Below, in pieces: positions 8,209 through 17,096 of a DNA stretch of 25,245 bases. Source of the stretch: Chromera velia (Eukaryota; Sar; Chromeraceae); the NCBI GenBank assembly GCA_018398765.1, contig JAHBMJ010000355.1:105123-130367 (forward strand), written 5' to 3'. Below the pieces are notes generated by a model that had not been told where the DNA came from, ran no database searches, and saw only the letters and a list, made by a program, of their open reading frames with translations. Positions within the stretch are counted from its first letter, which is position 1; the number at the start of each line of letters is the position of its first letter. Position numbers and translations under genes: made by a program.

Positions 8209-10254
8209 TCAGAACCCGTGTGCCCCGAAGAGCTGAGTCAAGTAGAAAGACCCGTCAGGTGACTGTGATATTCCAATCCCACACACAGAGAACTTCCCCC
8301 GCAGGTTTCGTTCGTGCCCTGGCGATTTGATCCATCCATCGACCGCCATCTTGGCGACCTGAAACACCCCCTTGTTCATCGCAACGTTCTCTGCTGACTG
8401 GACCGATCGGAAGGGGTAAGCCTTAAACCGCTCATTTGCACCATCATGCCCGAAAGGCACACGCCCAGCAGCCATGTTTTGGGAATGGCCCTGTGCGATT
8501 CGACACAGGGCGTCTGACCAAATGAGAGCGTTCAACCCTAGTTTCCGTCGGTATTCGTTCGTAAAATCCAAGGCCTGTTTGCCAATGTAGACGGGGTCAA
8601 GTTCCTGATTTCGGATTTCTGCCAGAGACTTGGGGGCATTCCACCTCCGTCTCTCGTCCTCTGCGTACTTTCCGGGGCCGTCTCCTTCTTTCCCCCTCGA
8701 CTCCCGTCTCTGCCGGTCCCCCCCTTCCAGTGTTCCCAAGAAACGTTTCGTCTCCTCGGCTGTCATGCCACGCAAGCTGAACGTCTGCTGCTGCTGTCGA
8801 GAGGCGCTGCCGGGGCGAGAACCGGAAGAAGAAGAAGCAGAAGGAAAAGACGGGACTAGTCCCCCACCCCCTCCCCCACCGGAGACGGCCGCATGCCGCT
8901 GTTGCGCCATCAGCCGGGCCGCCAAAAGTTGCGACTGCGCGTCTTGTCGGGCTGTGTCGCCCTTAGTCCTTCGCTGAAACTCAAACGCACCTCCACCCCC
9001 TCCACGCCCCTGCCGCCCTCCCCCCTGCTGACGCTGGTTCACCTCCCCACCCGCAGCTGCTGATCCCTGCGCGGGGGGCAGGGGACTCCTGCTTCTTCCT
9101 GCCCCCCTCCCTGCTCCTCCGGCTGCCCTCGTTCTCGATTCGTGAATCTCTGCAAGGAATCTCCGCTGGGAGATGCCACTTACGCCTGCTGCTGCTCCTC
9201 CAGCTGCTGCTGCTGCTGCTTTTGAAGTTTGTTGCTGGTTCTGTCGCTGTTTTGCTGGGGGCAGCTGGGCAGTGCCAGGCTTTTTGTTTGCTGCCTGTTC
9301 GGCAGGGGGGATGGCTGAGGGGTCTATCTCAACGATGAGGTCCTCAAGGAGACCTAGAGCAACTGCGAGGGTGTCAATGAGGGCAGCCTGGGAAGGAGAC
9401 AACTCGGATAGAATCGGAGGGGGGGCGGGAGCCTCAGGGGATGAAAGGGGGAGGCACATCTGGAGGGGGTCTTCTGGGGATTCGATAAAGCCACTGGCTT
9501 TCATGAAGTCCTTTGCTGCTGGGAAAGCACCGATGGTTTGTGAGATTTTTGGATTGGTGAGTTTGAAGGAATGAAATTTGGTTTCGAGTGGTTTCTCCGT
9601 CACGTTGTTCAAAAGAGTTCTCATAATCTTCATCGTCTGCAGTCGTTTCTCTGAAACATTCAGAGGCGTGATGGTCGGGTTGGGGGGGTGAGAACCATCG
9701 GGAGGGGAAGGAGAAAAGGGGAAGGGACTGGGCTCCATGAGAAAGAGAGGCTCCAAGGCACTCACAATTCTCTCCAACGACTCTTCGGACACAGTCGAAG
9801 AAGATGGAACATTTTCTCTCCCCTCCTCGTCTTCCCTTCCTTCTTCATCGTCTTCATCTAGAGTGAGGTCGATGAGCGGAGGCTGATCAGAAACCTCTGC
9901 GGGGGGGGGAGAAAGATCACCACCTGCCTCCCCTCGCTGTTCGTTTCCCTCACCCCCACCCTGAGCAGGAAAGGAGCACTCCCCCCTGGCTGCTTTTTCC
10001 AGAACAAAATTGACAACAAACTGACGGGAGGGCAAAATGTCTCCATTTGCCCGCACAGCTTCATAGATGCATGTGCGAAGAGAGGCCACTTCTTCTGAAG
10101 GGAACACCTCCATCAACTCCCTCAAGAGAGCTTCTGCAGATTCCGCTCCCTGTCCTTCTCCCTCACCGTCTCCAACCAGCAACTGGCGCCCCAGCTCCCT
10201 CTCTCCATCCGCATCCCGGTACCCTCCCGCCTCCCCTCCTGCCATCTGTCCCAT
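8209..10254 (-). CDS. CUE/UBA-like + SIM + PUB + CAP (YkwD-type) multidomain protein
   Basis: An intronless 681-codon ORF; an in-frame TGA lies just upstream of the chosen ATG. Residues 41-90 resemble a CUE/UBA-like helix bundle (LLRELMEVFPSEE...VVNFVLEKA). Residues 126-136 (PPLIDLTLDED) look like a SUMO-interacting motif followed by acid. Residues about 155-268 resemble a PUB domain (KRLQTMKIMRTLLNNV, PLETKFHSFKL, IGAFPAAKDFMKASGF), a family that often binds p97/Cdc48. A helix at 281-312 precedes a low-complexity Gln/Ala/Gly/Arg linker (320-530). Residues about 555-678 form a CAP/SCP domain closest to bacterial YkwD: TNEYRRKLGLNALIWSDAL, H590, FGHDG (H603), E608, AENVAM (E622), SPGHERNL (H647). 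CAP proteins are usually secreted, yet no signal peptide or membrane helix is visible, so a cytosolic or nuclear role is inferred. CAP and PUB calls are strong; CUE-like and SIM calls are moderate. Confidence 0.85.
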   Translation of the reverse strand: MGQMAGGEAGGYRDADGERELGRQLLVGDGEGEGQGAESAEALLRELMEVFPSEEVASLRTCIYEAVRANGDILPSRQFVVNFVLEKAARGECSFPAQGGGEGNEQRGEAGGDLSPPPAEVSDQPPLIDLTLDEDDEEGREDEEGRENVPSSSTVSEESLERIVSALEPLFLMEPSPFPFSPSPPDGSHPPNPTITPLNVSEKRLQTMKIMRTLLNNVTEKPLETKFHSFKLTNPKISQTIGAFPAAKDFMKASGFIESPEDPLQMCLPLSSPEAPAPPPILSELSPSQAALIDTLAVALGLLEDLIVEIDPSAIPPAEQAANKKPGTAQLPPAKQRQNQQQTSKAAAAAAGGAAAGVSGISQRRFLAEIHESRTRAAGGAGRGAGRSRSPLPPAQGSAAAGGEVNQRQQGGGRQGRGGGGGAFEFQRRTKGDTARQDAQSQLLAARLMAQQRHAAVSGGGGGGGLVPSFPSASSSSGSRPGSASRQQQQTFSLRGMTAEETKRFLGTLEGGDRQRRESRGKEGDGPGKYAEDERRRWNAPKSLAEIRNQELDPVYIGKQALDFTNEYRRKLGLNALIWSDALCRIAQGHSQNMAAGRVPFGHDGANERFKAYPFRSVQSAENVAMNKGVFQVAKMAVDGWIKSPGHERNLRGKFSVCGIGISQSPDGSFYLTQLFGAHGF
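9185..9222 (-). repeat. Trinucleotide (GCT/AGC) tract inside the CAP/PUB gene
   Basis: Runs of GCT on the + strand encode the alanine tract (SKAAAAAAGGAAAG, residues 344-357) in the linker between the PUB and CAP regions. Length variation here would not shift the frame. Confidence 0.75.
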
Positions 10255-11135
10255 CGTCCAGATCAGAGGGAATCAATCTGGTTCACTCTCTACGGACGCA
10301 GTTGGAACTCGAATTGATTTGATTGATTCAGAACCCAAATTCTTGCCGTCTCCGGAGGGCTTTCAAGGGACTCTCTCGCAAGCTTGATATTGTGCCGAGC
10401 TTTGATATTTTGCCTTTACAGGTTCAAGCGAGATCACAGGAGCTCCTTCCTACTGACAGCAACTTGCAACTTCTTCTCTTAATACGTAGCTCCCCTGAAG
10501 TTTCTGCGTTTGCTTTTGACAAGATCTGCGAAGTCATCAAAAAGGATACCTCCGTAAATTTTTGTGGTGACTCTGCCGGCGTCCTGCCGGTGGCCCCGGA
10601 AAGCTCCGCCGCACATGTTGGAAGCCGCTTTGAAGGGCCACGCGCATGCATATGCAGGAATTTATGAGCAACGCTGAAGTTTACTATAGTTTATACTCAG
10701 AGTGTCTGACCGATGTCTGACCGTCATCATGCAGATCGTAATAGATCGTATCAATTGAGCTAGGCTGCACGACTGCACACAAGAAGATCCCTGCATGAGC
10801 AGTACATACAGCCCAGTTGAGATTGTGCCAAGAGTTTAAGTTGCTTTTGAACTTTCCCATCAAACCGTTCTGATCGATCGCACTCTGGATCGACTCTCAT
10901 CATGAACTCCGGTCGTCTCTCTTTCCTCCAGCTTCAGTCTGCCTTCCTAGATCAGGCAGGCGCTCTACGATAGAGCTAGTCCGTCCGTGGAGGCGCCCTC
11001 CCGCTCACTTTTTGTTTGCGACGTGAGCAAAACATAAAGCAAAGCACGATAGACTAGGGTGTGAAAAAGTTTTTCGTTCCAAAACGCAACCGAAGGAACG
11101 CATCAAGAACTAAGGCAAGGAGGAGCTAGGCGAAC
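10255..11135. promoter_or_regulatory. Divergent intergenic region between the CAP/PUB gene and the MFS gene
   Basis: These 881 bases separate two start codons facing away from each other, so both promoters should be here. A short perfect hairpin, GCTCTA-CGA-TAGAGC, lies at 10962-10976, next to an interrupted CTGCC/GGCAG inverted repeat at about 10939-10960. No TATA box can be assigned with confidence. A 114-codon + strand ORF at 10323-10667 has no recognisable features and is not called. Confidence 0.5.
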
Positions 11136-13330
11136 ATGGGGAATGAGGAACCGCTATCGCCTGCGCAGGCAGAGCCCACTCAGGCCGACCTCTCTCCTGT
11201 CGCACCCACCGCCAATGGGGGACCGCAACCGCCCCAGGCCTCCCAGACGAAGGAGCTGCAAAGAGTCAAGGTGAGTGCGTCTCGAGTAGCAAGCAAGTAA
11301 TCCCTCTGGATACAAATCTTCCCCCCGCCTGTCTCCTCTTGCGCCCCCTTTTTCCGAGCCCCTTTGCCTGGCCCCTGCTCTGTGCATGCATGTGCCCCCT
11401 TTGCGCTACGCACGCACGCAGGTGGGCCATCCAAGGGAGGACGTGGGGTACACGAAGTGGGTGTTCGCGTCCTTCGTCGTGATCTCCACTCTGGTACAGT
11501 TTGACTCGGGCATCGTCCCCTCCTCCCTCATTGAGATCCAGGGGGTCCGTCAGCTTGCTTGCTCACTGTCATTCCTCCTTTCGCTTGTGTCTGCACAGGA
11601 AAAGGGAGTATGAGGCATTGCCGTGCTCTTCTTCGGAAGAGAAGAAGGGAAGGAAGGAAGGAAAGATCGCGGCTCTCCCGACTGCCAGGTTGAGGCTGAG
11701 GTTCGACGGAAAGGAGGAAGGAGAGGGGTCCCGGTGGAGGGCGCGCGCGCGCGCGCGCGCGCGCGCGCGCGCGTGTGTGTGTGTGTCTGTGTCAACAATG
11801 TCCGCGTGCCCCCCTCACCAGCTGGATTTGCACAGCAGATGGATGGGTGGATGCATGCATGGCCATGTGTGGCTGCCTGCTTGTGTCTATGTGTATGCAT
11901 GTATGCATGTGGGTGTGTTTGTATGGCTTCCTGCAGCAATTTGGAATGAATGCCTCGGAGGCAGGGCTCCTCGGGGCCCTCCCCTATATCGGGGTCGTGG
12001 TTGCGAGCGTGCCGGTCTCCCGTCTCCTCCAAAAGAACGGGTGGCAGCAGACGGTACTCTTCTGGGGCCTGTTGTTGAATCAGGGATCCCTCGCGCTCCT
12101 AGCACTCGCTTGGGAGAGAGGGCTCCTCTACACGTCCCGTATTTTGATCGGCATGACTCAAGTCAGTGCATGCATGGCCCTCTCCCTCTCTGTCTCTGTC
12201 TCTCTCTCTCTCGTTGAGTGTTCTGCTTTTTGCAATCGTCGTGATCACTATGAGGGATTCCCATCTTCTGAAGGGGGGGAGGGTTCCTGTGTTGTTCTTC
12301 ATTGCCTCCGGCTGGCTTGCTGCAAATTAGGTCCGCTGCTCCTCTCTTCCGGTTGTCTCTTGACTGACAAGGATCGAGGGCTTCCCTCCCTCCCGGCCAT
12401 CTCCCTCCGCCCTGTCATTTCATTTCCTCCACTCCCCTCTGTTGCTTCTCTGTCTCAATCAAGCATCTCTCTCTTTCTCTCTCTCTCACACACACACACA
12501 CTTTCTGTCTGTCTGTTTGTCTCTCCCCTGCCCACTTTGTCAGAGTTTTCGTGATGTTCTTTTATCTCTGTTGCTTTCTTTCTGTTTGTCTGTTGTGTTG
12601 ATGAAGAAGAGGAGGGAAAAAGAAACCATATAGTCTGTCTGTCTGTCTGTCTGTCTGTGTGTGTGTGTGTACACGATGGATGGATGGGGGCATGATGGAT
12701 GGATGGATGGAATGATGCATGCAGACGGTGGTTGCGGTGTACGGCCCTGTGTGGGTGGACGAATTCGCTCCTCTGGAAAGCGCCACTTTGTGGATGGCCC
12801 TGATCCAAGCTGCCAATGTGCTCGGCGTGACTGTCAGTCATCTTTCTTTGTCAATCAATGAATGAATGGATGGATGAATGAATGAATGGATGGATGAATG
12901 AATGGATGGATGAATGAATGAGTGAATGGATGGATGAATGAATGAATGAATGGATGGATGAATGAATGAATGGATGGAGGGGTTTCGTTGAATCAACCAG
13001 CCTGCTTTGTGTGAGAATCAGAAAAAGCTCCCGTGCTCTCTTTTGTAGTTTTGCTTCTTCTTCGCAGCGCTCTGGATTTAATTTCATGAAGTGTTTTTTT
13101 CTGCTTCTCTCCTCTTGCCGATGCTGCTTCTCCTTTTTTTTCGGCATAGCTGTTGAGGGAAGGTGTGTGTGGGGGCGGGGGTGGAAGCAGTCGGAAGCAA
13201 GGAAGGGACAGAGGCAGGGGGCAAATTGTGGCAAAGAGAGTGACATGTGGACATGGCGGGCGGTGAGACAAAGCAAAGCTACAAAAAGCGGATGAGAAAC
13301 GACAAAATTCAAAGACGAAACGTCGCCCTA

Positions 13331-13368
<38 letters not shown>

Positions 13369-13921
13369 TTCTTGTGTGCAGTTTGGGTATGCAATTGCTG
13401 GAGGATTCATTTCGGCAGGTGGGCCATCATTTTTTCCTTTTGTGTCGATTTGCTTGGATGATGCGCTTTCTTTTTTCTCTTTCCTGTGCTGTCCTGTCCT
13501 TTATCCAACAACCGTCAGATTGTGTGTGTATGAGAAGTTAGTTCGTCGTTTGTTTGTACGTGGAGGGTCTAAAGAAAGAAAGAAAGAACCCTGCTGCCCT
13601 GTGCACAGTCCCTTTCTTCCTTCTTTCCTTCCTTCCTTCCTCTCAGGTCTCCCTTGGCAATTCGCCGTGTGGCTTCAACTTATCCTTCAGGGCCCTGTCA
13701 CACTCTGCACAGGTCTCCTGGTCTCCTGGAGAAAGTCAGTCAGTCAGTCAGTGTATGCATTCATTCTGATGAAAATAAATGGATGCACAGGTGTCCTCGT
13801 CTCCTGGAGAAAGTCAGTCAGTCAGTCGGCAGTTAGTCGGGGGACGCTCTCTTTGCAGCCGATCTCGGTGGCAGCTGGGAGGGCAGGTTGGCTCGATCGT
13901 TTGTTGGTCTGTAGAAGGAGG

Positions 13922-13963
<42 letters not shown>

Positions 13964-14496
13964 GTGGTTCTGGTTCTGTGTATTAATGAATGAATGAATT
14001 TTTGTTTGTTTGTGTGTTTCTGGCGGGTCGTCAGGGAAGAAGAACGCAGAAAGGGACCTCGGATTGCACGCACATGTTTTTGTTCTTCCGTTCTAGCTAT
14101 CTGTCTGACGGCTGGCTCTATTGCTTTGCCGAATCTCGAAGACGCACTCACGCGCGCGGTTAACCATTCATCTGTACATTGACTAGTTTGTTCCAGGACA
14201 GCAGGTCCCGCGCAGTATGCGACCCATTCAATGAATACACGCAAAGGTGCACGAATGAATTCGATCTATCGAGATATCGACCTGTCTGCACGAACGATCG
14301 ATGTCCCTGTGAAGACTGCAAGGCATTTCTTTCTTTCCTTCCAGTTTTGAAGCAGCAGCGCGCAGATGGATGGAACGCGTGTCTACTTGCTCCTCAGCTT
14401 TTTCTTTTCTTGTGCGTCTACGTCCTCTCCCCCTCTCTTTTCCTCTCCCTCTGTCTCCTGCCCACCCCCCTTCTCTCTGTGTGTGTGAACGAACAC

Positions 14497-14536
<40 letters not shown>

Positions 14537-14581
14537 GTACATCAACCTCCCGGATCCGGAGGAGCTGAAGGTTGGTAGGGC

Positions 14582-14621
<40 letters not shown>

Positions 14622-16172
14622 TTTTCCTTTCCTCATTTATCGCTCATCAAGCGCAGAAAGATAGATAACGTCTGCTGTCCTCTATGCGCGCGTCCGTCAA
14701 TAAAGCTTTCTCTCTCTGCTTTAATTGTACCTCGAACAAACATGTCGATATGTCTTCTTGACGCTTCCTCTTTTGATGCGATTTCTGATGGGTCGTCACA
14801 GTGAGATGGGCGGGCACTCCCTTCCTTCCTTCCTTCCTTCGTTCCGTCCGTTTGGAGGGAGGGAGGGAGGGAGGGAGGGAGAGAAATGGAAAAGAAAAGA
14901 GCGGAAAGCACGAACAGGAGAGGGGGGTGAGGCAATCCTGTGAGAGCGAAGAGAAAAGAAGCAAACGATCGAATGTAGCACGGAAGAAAAAATCGATGGT
15001 TAGTGACTCGTCGAAGAAATACACGCACAGTTTTTCTCTTCCCTCTCTGTCGCTGCTGCTATTTCAAAGAAATGATGTCATTGACGCGTTTTCTTTCTTT
15101 CATTTGCCATGTCGTATGCATGCTGTGCTCGCTCTGCAGAAGGCGATGTTGGCCCTCCAGAGGGAGCAGATGAAAAGGGGGACGATACAGCGGGCTATCG
15201 GGACGGGACGGTGAGTCGTCGATCGACGCACGCAACAGCTAGACACGACAGAAGAGGATGGGAGAGGACTGAGAGACTGACAAAAAGAAAGAAAGACGTC
15301 CTGGAAAAGAGAAAAAACTCGGTCTACTGAGAGGGGAAAAACACATTTCCCTCCTGGTCTTTTCAAATTTCATTGCTTTCCCGTCTGCCTGGTCCCTGTG
15401 TTTTGGCTCGCCCTCCTTCTGTCTGTCAGTCAGTCAGTCTGTCTGTCTGTCTGTTTGCGTTCTTTTGACTTAATCATTCATGAACTCTCTCTCTCTCTCT
15501 CTCTGCGCGCTTCGTCGAGAGGCCCCACTCCCTCCCGCCTGCCTGCCTGCAGGTACGGGGACCAGAGCGCTGCCCTCCTTGCCGAGGGGGACCCTTCAAG
15601 GGAACAGAGCGGGAGCGCCGAGGGAGACGGAGACGGAAGCGAATACCCCCCTTCCCAGCAGATGAAGCAACACCAGTCGGACCCCCTTCCCGTCACGTCT
15701 CGGGACGGCCTCTCGACCGCGCCTCAGAGCGCCCAACTGAACGGAAACGTGAACATGGTGAACGGTCAACCGAGCAAGGGTGCGAGGAAGAGCATGTTTC
15801 CCGCAGTCGGAGCAGCAGAACACGAAGGCCTGACGTCCTCTACAGAGAGGGAGGGGGTGCTTGAGGGAGACGCTGGAGGGTTGAGCCAGCCAATGCAGGC
15901 TCCTCGTCTGACTGCGGCAGTGTTGAGTCTTCTCCAGAAGGATTTGGGGGCATCGGGACAGGAGGAAGAGGAAGAGGAAGGGAAGGACGAGGGGGGAGAA
16001 GAGGAGGGAGAGGGAAACGGAGGGAAAGCAAATGGACAGCAGCGAGCCGCCAGCAGTCCTCATCGACCGCGCTTGGAGAACGGCTTGGAGACCAATGGAG
16101 GTAGGTACCTGCGTGGAGAGATAGGTGTATGTGCCCTTCCTTCCCTCCCCCCTCCCTTCCTTTCTAAAGGCA

Positions 16173-16226
<54 letters not shown>

Positions 16227-17047
16227 GGTTGTTTCCATTCCACGTTTCCTTTCTGTCTCTCTTCTCCATTTATTTCTTTTCTGGCTGCACGTTGGGAAGT
16301 GATGAGATTTTCATATTCCGCCTTCTCATACGGCGTCTTGTCGGAATTCTTCCCTGCCTGCCTGTCCGTCCGTCGGTGTGTCGGTCTCTTCTTTCGTCCG
16401 GCGATGTTTTTGGTTGATTTCGTGAACTTTTGACAATCCCCGTCTTTCTGTGCAAAAGTAAATACATATTAGGATCAAAGAAAACGGAAAAGAAACGAAA
16501 AAAGAACCACAGGCACATCAAATTCCTCCTCGTGTTCTCCCCTGAACGTGTAAAGAAAAAGGAGTCAAAGGAAATTAAGGAATAAGGAGCAAGGATAAAA
16601 AAATCGACGCAGATGAATGTGTGAGCGACACTCTTCTAGCTCAGCGTCGTTTGCTGATTTCGTCCACAAACAAAAAGCAGTCGTCATTCATTTATCGCAT
16701 GTATTCATCGTATGCATCCATGCATGCAGACGGAGGCAACGGCGCAGGTCTAGAGGAGGACGGGTTTGGGTTGGAAGGCCCGGACCTGCGCGCTGCCTCT
16801 CAGATCAGCGTGCGGCCTTCTGACGGTGGGACTTACGAGACAGAGAGGCTGATGGACATCGCAGACGAGAGCGACACACCAGAGGAAGAACACGAGAACG
16901 TCTGGAAGAGACTGCTCAAACCTACCTGTGCGTCCTCATCCTCAAGATTTGTTTCTTTCTTTCTTGATTGATCGATTGAGTGATTGATGGACATTTTTCA
17001 TTCATGTACCTTCTATTCTGGATTGATTGTAGTCTTGGATCACCCAT

Positions 17048-17096
<49 letters not shown>

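Noticed and set aside
10323-10667. 114-codon + strand ORF in the divergent region
   Set aside because: No recognisable domain or coding bias, and it occupies the likely promoter region.
10935-10990. tRNA-like structure around the GCTCTA/TAGAGC hairpin
   Set aside because: A full cloverleaf with a T-arm GTTC and acceptor stem could not be assembled.
12840-12980. CRISPR-like or direct-repeat array
   Set aside because: The units are tetramers without unique spacers; it is a microsatellite in eukaryotic DNA.
12851-13312. 153-codon minus-strand ORF with repeated HSSIHSFI peptides
   Set aside because: It is antisense of the TGAA/TGGA array in intron 4; the periodicity explains the open frame.
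15596-16243. 215-codon minus-strand ORF
   Set aside because: It lies antisense to exon 9 of the MFS gene, whose sense frame is supported at both junctions; low-complexity shadow.
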